Below, in pieces: positions 43,299-51,944 of a stretch of 64,000 nt of DNA. The notes below the pieces were generated by a model, which made no database searches, had not been told where the DNA came from, and saw nothing but the letters and a program-made list of their open reading frames with translations. This DNA comes from Spirosoma utsteinense. GTDB lineage: Bacteria > Bacteroidota > Bacteroidia > Cytophagales > Spirosomataceae. The stretch's first letter is position 1, and the number at the start of each line of letters is the position of its first letter. The stretch lies in assembly GCF_014282275.1 (NCBI RefSeq), contig NZ_VFIA01000005.1, forward strand, positions 124,001 through 188,000. Reading direction: 5' to 3'. The translations under genes were made by a program, and so were the position numbers.

Positions 43299-43513
43299 TC
43301 TGCGACTACCCTTATTTTTTTGCTCCTTTTTGCCCATAGCTGCTTTTCTATGGTCTACCCGGCCGGATAGCCTTCGTTGATGCGTTCTGGTACCGGCCAG
43401 ACCGTAGAGGTATTCAGTAGGATCTGATATACAGGTACTTTTCAATGCATGTTCAGCCGCTGAACAACCTGTTGTGCGTCCACTAAGACTGATCGATTCA
43501 TAGCCTTTTCAAG

Positions 43514-45226
43514 ATGGCAAATCTGATAATAGACACGCTGAAAGACCGCACGTTCGATGCCATTGTCATCGGCTCCGGTATGAGCGGAGGATGGGCAGCC
43601 AAAGAGCTGACAGAAAAAGGCCTGCAAACCCTGTTACTGGAGCGAGGCCGCGACGTGAAACACGTGACCGACTACCCAACGGCCATGCTGAACCCCTGGG
43701 AGTTCGACCACCGCAAGCAGGTACCACGTCAAACCAAAGAGGCTTATTCAATAGCCAGCAAAAACTACGCTTTCTACGAAGGAAGTGCTCACTTTTACGC
43801 CAGCGACGCCGATAATCCCTATGTGCAGGATAAGCCTTTCGACTGGATTCAGGGCTATCAGGTAGGCGGGCGCTCCCTGCTCTGGGGACGCCAGACGCAA
43901 CGGTGGAGCGACTTTGATTTCAGCGGTCCCGCCCGCGATGGGTTTGCCGTCGACTGGCCCATCCGCTATGCCGACCTGGCTCCCTGGTATAGTCATGTCG
44001 AACGGTTTGCCGGTATATCGGGCAACCGCGACGGGCTGGCCACGCTGCCGGATGGCGAGTTTCTGCCTCCCCACCAGATGAGTTGTGTAGAATCCTATTT
44101 CAAGCAGCAGATGAGCCAGCACTATCCCGACCGGCCCGTGGTCATTGGTCGGGTAGCGCACCTGACCCAGCCAAAACCAATTCACACGCAACAGGGTCGG
44201 GGGCAATGCCAGCACCGTACCCTCTGCGAACGGGGTTGTCCGCTGGGTGGCTACTACAGCAGTAACTCTTCCACCATTCCGTGGGCGCTGAAGACCGGTA
44301 AGCTTACCCTCCGTCCTGACTCCGTCGTCCACTCGCTTATCTACGATCCGGTAAACGAAAAAGCTACCGGCGTTCGGGTTATCGATGCGCATACCGGCCA
44401 GATGACCGAGTACTACGCGCGGATCATCTTTCTGAATGCCTCAGCACTGAACACCAATCGGATACTGCTTAACTCCACCTCCAGCCGGTTTCCGAACGGA
44501 TTGGGGAACGATAGTGGCCTGATGGGGACGTTCATTGCCTTTCATAGCTATCGGGGACGCATAACAGCCCAGTACGACGGCTTCGCCGATTCAACGACCT
44601 GGGGACGCCGACCCAACAGCAGCTACCTGCCCCGGTTCCGGAATGTGCTGCGCCAGGAGACCGACTTCCTGCGGGGTTATGCCACCACTTTCGCTACATC
44701 ACGCCCCGCTCAGGTCGACCGGAGCGGCTTCGGCGCGGACCTGAAAGACCGGCTGACGGCCTACACGCCCGGCCCCTGGCACGTTCTGTCGGGCATGATG
44801 GGCGAAACGATACCCAAAGCAAGCAGTACCGTTCGGCTCGATCCGTCCCGTAGCGATCGGTTCGGGATTCCACAGCTACGGGTGTCTGTCGCCTACGACG
44901 AGAACGACGAGAAAATGCTGCGCGATTTTTACGAGCAGTTTACCGAGATGTATGAGCGGGCGGGTTTCACTCAGATTCAGACTGCCGACACGGGCCGGTT
45001 GCCCGGCAGCGAAAACCACGAGATGGGCGGTGTCCGGATGGGCCACGACCCAAAAACATCACTACTCAACCGGTGGAATCAGTTGCACAGCTGTAAAAAT
45101 GTGTTTGTTACCGATGGTGCCTGCATGACCTCAACGTCTACCCAGAACCCGTCCCTAACCTACATGGCGCTTACGGCTCGGGCGACCGACTATGCTGTCC
45201 GGCAGCTGAAAGCACTAAAACTTTAA
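43514..45226 (+). CDS. GMC family oxidoreductase
   Basis: This 570-residue protein has an N-terminal FAD-binding motif (DAIVIGSGMSGGWAAKEL; GSGMSG at 20-25), QGYQVGGRSLLWGRQTQRW near the flavin site, and the GMC end HEMGGVRMG, then NPSLTYMALTARATDYAV. Close relatives act as membrane-linked sugar or sugar-acid dehydrogenases, including glucoside 3-dehydrogenases. The usual small partner (gluconate 2-dehydrogenase subunit 3) is not seen upstream. It begins a three-gene run with the TIM-barrel isomerase and ThuA genes, which suggests oxidation of a glycoside or polyol to a keto sugar. Confidence 0.88.
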   Translation: MANLIIDTLKDRTFDAIVIGSGMSGGWAAKELTEKGLQTLLLERGRDVKHVTDYPTAMLNPWEFDHRKQVPRQTKEAYSIASKNYAFYEGSAHFYASDADNPYVQDKPFDWIQGYQVGGRSLLWGRQTQRWSDFDFSGPARDGFAVDWPIRYADLAPWYSHVERFAGISGNRDGLATLPDGEFLPPHQMSCVESYFKQQMSQHYPDRPVVIGRVAHLTQPKPIHTQQGRGQCQHRTLCERGCPLGGYYSSNSSTIPWALKTGKLTLRPDSVVHSLIYDPVNEKATGVRVIDAHTGQMTEYYARIIFLNASALNTNRILLNSTSSRFPNGLGNDSGLMGTFIAFHSYRGRITAQYDGFADSTTWGRRPNSSYLPRFRNVLRQETDFLRGYATTFATSRPAQVDRSGFGADLKDRLTAYTPGPWHVLSGMMGETIPKASSTVRLDPSRSDRFGIPQLRVSVAYDENDEKMLRDFYEQFTEMYERAGFTQIQTADTGRLPGSENHEMGGVRMGHDPKTSLLNRWNQLHSCKNVFVTDGACMTSTSTQNPSLTYMALTARATDYAVRQLKALKL

Positions 45227-45254
45227 CAGCCCCCGTCTTCACTCAACTTTGCTT

Positions 45255-46166
45255 ATGACCTCCCAATCGCGCCGATCAGCGCTAAGAACAACCCTCGGCG
45301 GGGCAGCCACAATCTGGCTGGCTTCGTCGATGGATTTTGCAAAACCGAAACCCCGGCTCTCCTTTTCAACCCTTGGCTGTCCAGCCTGGTCGCTGGATAC
45401 GATTTTAAAGACAGCCGTATCGAGCGGATATCAGGGCGTGGAGTTTCGGGGACTGACGGGTCAGCTCGATCTAACCAAATGCCCGGAGTTCAGCACAGCC
45501 GCCCGGGCCGCCGAAACGCGTCGGCGGTTTGCGGGGCAGGGCATTCAAATCATTAACCTGGGTTCTTCGGCCCAGTTGCACCATGCCGATACGGGAAAAC
45601 GAACGCAGCATCTGGACGAAGCCCGACGGTTTATCGACCTGGCTCAACAGCTCGGTTGCCCGTTCGTCCGGGTATTTCCCGACCAGCTGCCTCCCACCCA
45701 AAGCCGTGAGCTGACGCTCCGGCTCATCAGCGACGGTTTGCTGGAGTTGGGTAACTATGCCAGGCCCCGTTCAGTAACGGTGCTGCTGGAGTCACATGGC
45801 GAACTAACCCGTAGCGACCTGCTGAGCCAGATCATGACCGCTGCCGATCACCCGAATGTGGGGCTGATCTGGGATGTGTTCAACATGTGGGCCGACAGCC
45901 ACGAATCGCCTGATGATGTATACCGGAAGCTGAAGAAATTTATTCGGCATACGCACATAAAAGATGCCTTGATTGAAAACGGCAAGCACCGCTACGTGCA
46001 GGTGGGTCAGGGTGAAGCTCCCCTCCGCGAAGCTATTTCCGCCCTGGTGGCAGACGGCTACACGGGCTACTATAGTTTTGAATGGGAGAAGCTGTGGCAT
46101 CCCGAGATCGAAGAGCCTGAAGTTGCCATTGTTCAGTATCCTAAAGCCATAGCCCCATATTTTTAA
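45255..46166 (+). CDS. Sugar phosphate isomerase/epimerase family TIM barrel, probably exported
   Basis: From ATG 45255 the product has 303 residues; a TTG at 45249 is the alternative. The N-terminus has SRRSALRTTLGGAATIWLA, a twin-arginine-like signal. The barrel carries family features: GYQGVEFRG, VTVLLESHGEL, VGLIWDVFNMW, RHTHIKDALIENG and GYYSFEWEKLWHP, with the Glu, Asp, His and Glu residues that bind a divalent metal. Family members isomerise or cleave keto sugars. It lies 28 nt after the GMC gene and is probably cotranscribed, acting on its product in the periplasm. Confidence 0.85.
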   Translation: MTSQSRRSALRTTLGGAATIWLASSMDFAKPKPRLSFSTLGCPAWSLDTILKTAVSSGYQGVEFRGLTGQLDLTKCPEFSTAARAAETRRRFAGQGIQIINLGSSAQLHHADTGKRTQHLDEARRFIDLAQQLGCPFVRVFPDQLPPTQSRELTLRLISDGLLELGNYARPRSVTVLLESHGELTRSDLLSQIMTAADHPNVGLIWDVFNMWADSHESPDDVYRKLKKFIRHTHIKDALIENGKHRYVQVGQGEAPLREAISALVADGYTGYYSFEWEKLWHPEIEEPEVAIVQYPKAIAPYF

Positions 46167-46208
46167 GAATCCCCGGCCTGGCAGGCTACCCGCAAACCAC
46201 CCTTGTTC

Positions 46209-47057
46209 ATGCGTTCAACTCACCGGAAAACCATACAGTTCACCGTTCTGGTCCTGCTCTGTTTCATGTCTGGCCTACGGGCCCAACGCAACAGGTCTGG
46301 TTTCAGCGTCATTGCGTTCTACACCGGCAAACACGATCAAGCCCATATCAGCTTTGTCAACGAAGCAAACCGATGGTTCCCCAGGATGGCCAAAACGCAT
46401 CACTTCACCTATGATACGACAACCAACTGGAGCAATCTGAACGCCGGGTTCCTGTCTCACTATCAGGTCGTGCTCTTTTTAGATACCCGTCCCGATGACT
46501 CAACCCAACGGGCTGCCTTCCGGCAGTACATGGAAAATGGAGGTGCCTGGATGGGATTTCACTTTTCGGCCTTCGCCTTGACCCCGTCTACTTATCCTCA
46601 GAACTGGAACTGGTACCACACCACTTTTTTAGGATCGGGTCAGTATACGAGCAATACGTGGCGGCCAACATCAGCGGTCCTGCGTGTCGAAAACCGCAAC
46701 CACCCGGCAACGAAGGGGTTACCCCAAACATTCAAATCGGCACCGAACGAATGGTACCGGTGGGAAAACGATCTGCGCACGAACCCCGATCTGGCCGTTC
46801 TCCTGTCGATCGATGCCCGTAGTTTTCCCCTGGGTACGGGCCCAAAGTCACATGAGATATGGCACAGCGGGTATTACCCCGTCGTTTGGACTAACCGGAA
46901 GTATAGAATGCTTTATGTCAATATGGGCCACAATGACATTGATTACGAGAACGGAACCAACCAGGAACTATCGATGAGCTTTGCCAACGATATCCAGAAC
47001 AAACTCATTCTGAACAGCCTTTTGTGGCTGGGCACGGGTAAACGCCAAAACGACTAG
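46209..47057 (+). CDS. ThuA domain-containing exported protein
   Basis: From ATG 46209 the product has 282 residues with a signal peptide (IQFTVLVLLCFMSGLRAQ). The ThuA fold, a glutamine-amidotransferase-like domain without a catalytic triad, shows in SVIAFYTGKHDQAHISFVNEA, LSHYQVVLFLDTRPDD, YMENGGAWMGFHFSAF and RKYRMLYVNMGHND. ThuA proteins are linked to use of trehalose and other glycosides through keto intermediates. It lies 42 nt after the isomerase gene, so the three genes likely form an operon. A short CAACAA/TTGTTG hairpin follows before the convergent receptor gene. Confidence 0.85.
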   Translation: MRSTHRKTIQFTVLVLLCFMSGLRAQRNRSGFSVIAFYTGKHDQAHISFVNEANRWFPRMAKTHHFTYDTTTNWSNLNAGFLSHYQVVLFLDTRPDDSTQRAAFRQYMENGGAWMGFHFSAFALTPSTYPQNWNWYHTTFLGSGQYTSNTWRPTSAVLRVENRNHPATKGLPQTFKSAPNEWYRWENDLRTNPDLAVLLSIDARSFPLGTGPKSHEIWHSGYYPVVWTNRKYRMLYVNMGHNDIDYENGTNQELSMSFANDIQNKLILNSLLWLGTGKRQND

Positions 47058-47092
47058 CCACCCAACAACAGTAGTCTATTGTTGAGCCTGCT

Positions 47093-49828
47093 TTAGTTAT
47101 TGAAGTCGATATCGCCCGGCGCATCATCCGACTGGCGGCTATCCCGGTCGCGTTCTTTCTCTTTCACGATCTGGCGGCTCAGGCGATAGCTAAACCCAAC
47201 AAACCCGATCCGGCTTTCGCGTTTACCCAGGCTGGTAGCCAGAAAATTCGGCCCGAAGCTGTCACTCTGGAACTGAAGCGTGTTGAAGATATCGCTCACC
47301 CGAAAATTGATCGTCCCCCGCCCGTTCAGCACGTCCTGCTTGACCCCAATGTCGACATTGAAAAAACTGTTGATCGTACCCTGGGCAACGATGAAAGGCG
47401 ACCGGTAGTTGACGGCCAGTTGAATGGCCGTTCCGCGGGCAGGACGCAAATCGGTTGTTATACGCCCCGTCCAGCTTTGGTTGGTTCGGGTCAGGATGCC
47501 GGGTACGTCGGCGCTGGCCTGAATCGACCGCTGAAAGAACGTGAACGTCCCATTTACCTTCCACCAGTTGGTGATATCCTGATTCAAGACCACTTCCAGC
47601 CCGTAGTTCTGCGAACGATTCAGGTTCAGCGACGTCTGTTCGGTAATCCCGTCCTCCCGCAAGGTCCGGTAGTTCGTGATTTCGTTGTTTGTCTGGCGAA
47701 AGAAAAGGGATGAGTTCAGCGACGTCGACTTGCCATTCCACAGGTAACTCATCTCGAAAGAATTGATCAGCTCCGGGCTGAGCAGCGGATTGCCGAACCG
47801 GATATTCAGGGGGTCCGACAAATCGACGAATGGGTTGAGCGACCGCACAGACGGGCGGTTGATGCGCCGGGTATAGTTCAGCTGTAGCTTCTGTGCCTGA
47901 CTCAGGTTGTAATTGACGAAGGCGCTCGGAAACACATAAATATAGTCCCGTTTCGTTTGCTGGCTTGTTGTCCGCTGATCGGTAATGATCGACGTATACT
48001 CCGTCCGTAAGCCAGCCTGGTAGCTAAATCGCTTCAATTCGTTGCCGAAATTGACATAAGCCGCGCTGGTACGTTCATCGTAAATAAAGTTGTTGCTGAT
48101 ATTCGGATTCAACACCCAGGTGTCGCTGAGCCGGTTCTCGAAAACGTAATCGGCACCTAGCTTGCGGTACGTATATTTCAACCCGGTTTCAACGCGCTTT
48201 TTACCCTTGAGCGGCTCAACAAAATCGGCCTGTAGTACCCCAACCTGATTGTCGCGGTCATTGCTGGCCTGCTGCTGACCAATAAGAAAATTTGGTGTCA
48301 GCAGGTTCTCGGGTAGGGTTGTTGTATTTGTAAATTCCTGATTCTCCGTACCCCGGTTGGTCGACAAGGTCCCGTCTATCGACAGTTCACGCCCTTTTTT
48401 GGCGAAAGTTCGGCGGTAACCAGCGGTATAGTCGAGACCACGTTCGGGCTCCCGTTCTTCGGTCAACCGAAATGTCTGGCCCAGCGACACCCGGTTGGCA
48501 TCCTGCGTGTTGAACGTCTCTCTCTCAGAGTCGTAACTATATTCGGGTCGGTACAGGGCCGAAATGGTGATATTGTCCCGGTCTGAAAGTGCATAATCGA
48601 AACCAAGGCGCAGGTTGTTATTCACCCCCCGGCGAACCGCGTCGTTGCGTTGGGATAAATAACTCACCGAGTCGGTAAACAGATTTTGCCGATCTGAAAT
48701 ACGGTACTGGAAACGCCGGTCGTCGCGCAGGTTATAACTGCCGAACAGATTGATTTTTTTGAACCGGGCGTTCAGGTTTATCGACCCATTGTATTTGTCA
48801 CGCGTACCGACGTTTAGCTGAACCGTACCGTTAATTCCTGACGCCCGCTCTTTCTTAAGAATAATATTGATAATTCCCGCAGCCCCGTCGGCATCGTAGC
48901 GGGACGAGGGATTCGTGATTATTTCGACCCGTTCGATGTTACTGGCCGGAATCTGCTCTAAAACAGCCTGCCGGTCGAGTCCCGTCAGGCCCGACGGTTT
49001 CCCATCGACCAGTACAATGACGTTACCACTGCCGCGCAGGCTGAGAGACCCGTCGACATCGACCGTTACCGAGGGCACATTCTGTAAAATGTCGATCGCT
49101 GACCCGCCCTGCGCTATGGGGAGTTGATCGACGTTGACGATCTTACGGTCGAGCGAGTATTCGTAGGCCTGACGCTGCCCCTGCACGACCACCTCCTGAA
49201 GCTGTTGAGTCGTTTCAGCAATGACAACATTGCCCAGGTTCACCTTCACTTTGGTGGCGCTGATGGTAATCCGCGATATACGTTTCGGCGCGTAGCCAAG
49301 GCTCTGTACCAGCGCGTAATACACATCCGGGGCCAGGCTGGTGATGGTGAAGTAGCCTTGCTCATCGGTCAGGCCACCCGTAACCGAGGTTGAGTCGCTA
49401 GCCCGGAAAAGGCCGATGCTGGCAAATTGAATCGGTTGGCTTTTCCCGCCCTGCGTAGTGACTAAGCGGCCACTTAGCGTACCGACCGCCTTCCCCACCG
49501 ATGGCGTTGCCGGATTTGCCGACTGTGGGACTCCCGTTGGTATCTGTGTCGAAGCGGGGCTCGTTTGGGTGCTATCGGCTGCGGGTCTGTTTAGTGTGGC
49601 AGGCAGTTCCGGCAGTTCCCGACCTACGGTATCGAGCCGGTCGGCAGCATTAAATTGTGTGGTATCGGGACGCGTCGGGGCAGTGGGGCGCGTCGTATCC
49701 GGCGGCATACCCAGCGCACGCATCACACCCTCCGACGCGGGTGCTGGCTGTTGCGCATTGACCCTACCAATCGATACGATCGATAAGCCAACAGCGACCA
49801 TAGTACCATATAGAACCGAACATCTCAT
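47093..49828 (-). CDS. Outer-membrane beta-barrel receptor with carboxypeptidase-regulatory-like domain
   Basis: From ATG 49828 the product has 911 residues with a signal peptide ending VNAQ. A proline/threonine-rich linker (about 25-110) is followed by a carboxypeptidase-regulatory-like domain (GTLSGRLVTTQGGKSQPIQFASIGL), a plug (IDILQNVPSVTVDVDGSLSLRGSGNVIVLVDGKPSG) given here in part, and a beta-barrel to the end. It belongs to the outer-membrane beta-barrel family common in Bacteroidota, related to TonB-dependent receptors but without the SusC signature. No SusD gene is adjacent. Substrate unknown; it is convergent to the ThuA operon. Confidence 0.85.
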   Translation of the reverse strand: MRCSVLYGTMVAVGLSIVSIGRVNAQQPAPASEGVMRALGMPPDTTRPTAPTRPDTTQFNAADRLDTVGRELPELPATLNRPAADSTQTSPASTQIPTGVPQSANPATPSVGKAVGTLSGRLVTTQGGKSQPIQFASIGLFRASDSTSVTGGLTDEQGYFTITSLAPDVYYALVQSLGYAPKRISRITISATKVKVNLGNVVIAETTQQLQEVVVQGQRQAYEYSLDRKIVNVDQLPIAQGGSAIDILQNVPSVTVDVDGSLSLRGSGNVIVLVDGKPSGLTGLDRQAVLEQIPASNIERVEIITNPSSRYDADGAAGIINIILKKERASGINGTVQLNVGTRDKYNGSINLNARFKKINLFGSYNLRDDRRFQYRISDRQNLFTDSVSYLSQRNDAVRRGVNNNLRLGFDYALSDRDNITISALYRPEYSYDSERETFNTQDANRVSLGQTFRLTEEREPERGLDYTAGYRRTFAKKGRELSIDGTLSTNRGTENQEFTNTTTLPENLLTPNFLIGQQQASNDRDNQVGVLQADFVEPLKGKKRVETGLKYTYRKLGADYVFENRLSDTWVLNPNISNNFIYDERTSAAYVNFGNELKRFSYQAGLRTEYTSIITDQRTTSQQTKRDYIYVFPSAFVNYNLSQAQKLQLNYTRRINRPSVRSLNPFVDLSDPLNIRFGNPLLSPELINSFEMSYLWNGKSTSLNSSLFFRQTNNEITNYRTLREDGITEQTSLNLNRSQNYGLEVVLNQDITNWWKVNGTFTFFQRSIQASADVPGILTRTNQSWTGRITTDLRPARGTAIQLAVNYRSPFIVAQGTINSFFNVDIGVKQDVLNGRGTINFRVSDIFNTLQFQSDSFGPNFLATSLGKRESRIGFVGFSYRLSRQIVKEKERDRDSRQSDDAPGDIDFNN

Positions 49829-50382
49829 TTGCAAACAGGTGAAGTAAAATCGGGCCTACGCTATTAACCGAATTTTAACCCTGCTGTTTACTTAGAATAT
49901 GATTAGAATTCAATTTGATCCAAACTGAATCTAATTTGATAATTTATGTGAAGGGCGGGCAAATGGAATAATCACCAATAACGCCTGATTATGCTATTTC
50001 TGAATCGTTTCCCGAACCCAACCTTTACAAAAAGTAAATGTATCCGTTGTCGTTTCATACAGTATACGGGTATACGTTCAGATAGGTCAGCATTTTTATT
50101 TTACACAACTATTTTTGTTTAAAAAGTCGTGCCAAAAATATCAATTCTTAGAATTTTTCTTACAAAATTTCAAAATACTGTAAAATACATGTTGTTTATA
50201 TATGACAAATTATTTATTATTGTACTAATAAGTTATTAATCAGATAATTGCGTTAACTTAAAAAAATAAAGATTAAGACAGTCGGCAAATTAAACCCTTT
50301 GGCAAAGTATTTGTCTGAACAAAAAGAATCATATCTATAGCTGTAGTAGATTCAATCTATTTAAATTCAGATTTTGCCTGTC
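49829..50382. other. AT-rich intergenic region, no gene seen
   Basis: About 550 bases of low GC separate the divergent receptor gene and the small membrane protein gene. A loose inverted repeat (ATTAGAATTCAATTTG near 49902 against CAAACTGAATCTAAT near 49921) might be an operator. No reading frame with coding character was found; promoters for both sides must lie here. Confidence 0.5.
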
Positions 50383-50592
50383 ATGCGCCAGCTTCTTGTG
50401 GTTACTATTTTAGCATCCGGTAGTCTGATTTGTTTCACAGGCTACTGTGTTGCGCTGATCGACTGGGTGCAGGATATTGAGAACGGGACGTATTGGCGTA
50501 ATCATCTGGAAGCTGTTCTGGAAACATTCGCTCTGTTTACGTACAGCTATCTGGCAATCCGATTTATGAAAAGCAGATTTACACATTTATAA
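50383..50592 (+). CDS. Small two-helix membrane protein
   Basis: From ATG 50383 the product has 69 residues; an in-frame TTG at 50374 is less likely. Two hydrophobic helices are visible (LLVVTILASGSLICFTGYCVAL and LETFALFTYSYLAIRFM) around a short polar loop, and the tail is basic (KSRFTHL). I do not recognise a family. It lies 30 nt before the LytTR regulator and is likely cotranscribed, so it could be a membrane partner of that regulator. Confidence 0.5.
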   Translation: MRQLLVVTILASGSLICFTGYCVALIDWVQDIENGTYWRNHLEAVLETFALFTYSYLAIRFMKSRFTHL

Positions 50593-50622
50593 GTACACTA
50601 ACTAATCAACTTATCTCAACAC

Positions 50623-50994
50623 ATGGAACAGAACTACCGTTCGACCGAACTGACGACGCACCAGCAACCTCAGAACGATCCTTTGCTTATTCCGGGCTAT
50701 CGCCACATACGAGACACCCGGTTTATGATTCGACTGGAGGGCAATGGCAATTACACCGTTATCTACCTGAGTGATCATTCCCGCCCCCTGATGGTCAGTC
50801 AAACCCTCAAATATTTTGAGCTTCAACTGCCCTGTTTCATCCGGGCCAGCAAATCATCACTGATCAACCCTGCTTACATCGACACCGTTATCAAACAGGA
50901 CTCGAAGACAATGTACCTACAGTTGACCGACGGTGTGAGCATACCGGTATCCCGTCGCCGTATTGGCGATACCGAGGCCAAACTGGCCGCCTGA
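50623..50994 (+). CDS. LytTR family DNA-binding protein without receiver domain
   Basis: This 123-residue protein is mainly a LytTR DNA-binding domain: MIRLEGNGNYTVIYLSDHSRP (35-54), LKYFELQLPCFIRASKSSLINPAYID, and the end VSIPVSRRR. There is no N-terminal response-regulator domain, so it is not a direct two-component output. Such short LytTR proteins in other bacteria can pair with small membrane proteins that hold them inactive (LytTR regulatory systems). The preceding two-helix protein could fill that role. This pairing is an inference from gene order. Confidence 0.85.
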   Translation: MEQNYRSTELTTHQQPQNDPLLIPGYRHIRDTRFMIRLEGNGNYTVIYLSDHSRPLMVSQTLKYFELQLPCFIRASKSSLINPAYIDTVIKQDSKTMYLQLTDGVSIPVSRRRIGDTEAKLAA

Positions 50995-51035
50995 TTTTAC
51001 CAATCTCCCATTCACTACACATCCATCATTGGTGG

Positions 51036-51082
51036 TCATGCCCGTTTAGACGTACGCATCCTGTACGTCTAAACGGGCATGA
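51036..51082. terminator. Perfect 20-bp inverted repeat after the LytTR gene
   Basis: TCATGCCCGTTTAGACGTAC (51036-51055) and its exact reverse complement (51063-51082) flank a 7-nt loop, 41 nt after the LytTR stop. There is no T-run. Confidence 0.7.
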
Positions 51083-51202
51083 TCGTGTGTAAGAGCCTCC
51101 CCGTTTTTCAGGTCAACCCCGGAATCAGGCAGCACCCGGACGAGGCCAATGGATGATGATCCCTACCCGCCAATCCTGTTTTATTGTAAGAACTAATTAT
51201 CA

Positions 51203-51210
51203 TACATTTG
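51203..51210 (+). promoter_or_regulatory. TACATTTG -7 box for the FecI-type sigma gene
   Basis: This matches TAnnTTTG and lies 47 nt before the sigma ATG; TTATTG about 17 nt upstream could serve as -33. It is among the best main-sigma promoter candidates in the window. Confidence 0.5.
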
Positions 51211-51257
51211 TTGTCTATTTTAGTAAACTATTGCTTCTATAGTTCTTAAGGGTTACA

Positions 51258-51839
51258 ATGTTTCAAGATGAAGCTTGTCTTTGGAAAGCCTTTCAACAAG
51301 GCGATATCAGGGCTTTTGAAGTCATTTACGAAACGCACTCCTCAACGTTGCTGGCATACGGGAAGCGTTTATGTACGGACCATCACCTGGTGAAAGATAT
51401 TGTCCAGGACATCTTCATGGAGATCTGGACACGACGCCGTACGCTCCGCGATCTGCACACGATCAAGTACTATCTGTTCAAGATCATGCGCAACAAATTG
51501 TCGCGTCTGCATCAGAAAACGGCGGTTCTGGCCGGTGAAGGCCTATGGCTGGATGAAGACAATCAGTTTACGCCCTCTATCGAGTTTCTGATCACTCAAC
51601 AGGAAACCAGCAGCAAACAACTCGCCCAATTGCAGAACGCCATCGCCCGGTTACCGGGTCGACAACGGGAAGCGATCATGCTGGCCTTTTACCACGATTT
51701 CAGCAATGACGAGATCGCGGGCATCATGAGCATCAACCACCAGTCGGTCATCAATCACCTGAATCGGGCCCTTTCCGCCCTGCGAGACTTATTTCTGAAA
51801 GTCCCGATCCTTGCCTTGCTGCTCCACTACTTCCTCTGA
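51258..51839 (+). CDS. RNA polymerase sigma factor, FecI-like ECF family
   Basis: This 193-residue ECF sigma factor has region 2 (FEVIYETHSSTLLAYGKRLC, VKDIVQDIFMEIWTRR) and region 4 (LPGRQREAIMLAFYHDFS, DEIAGIMSINHQSVINHLNRAL). It is typical of Bacteroidota FecI-type factors that drive SusC/SusD loci. FecR, SusC with an STN domain, SusD and GH92 genes follow in the same direction, completing a trans-envelope signalling unit: substrate at the receptor, then FecR, then the sigma factor. The C-terminal FLKVPILALLLHYFL is hydrophobic. Confidence 0.92.
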   Translation: MFQDEACLWKAFQQGDIRAFEVIYETHSSTLLAYGKRLCTDHHLVKDIVQDIFMEIWTRRRTLRDLHTIKYYLFKIMRNKLSRLHQKTAVLAGEGLWLDEDNQFTPSIEFLITQQETSSKQLAQLQNAIARLPGRQREAIMLAFYHDFSNDEIAGIMSINHQSVINHLNRALSALRDLFLKVPILALLLHYFL

Positions 51840-51944
51840 GATTGAGGTTGATGGCAGGCCCCATTCAACTATTTTAAATTTTTTTATAAATAAATGAGTT
51901 AAAAGCAGCTCCTCCCGCCTATTGTAGGTAGAAGGACCGCGAAT

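Noticed and set aside
43355-43501. Minus-strand text resembling a SusD-type C-terminus (TVWPVPERINEGYPAG) after a short frame starting at 43501
   Set aside because: The frame contains a TGA after 19 codons and the similarity is to a short, loosely defined end motif only; it could be a gene remnant but is not supported enough to annotate.
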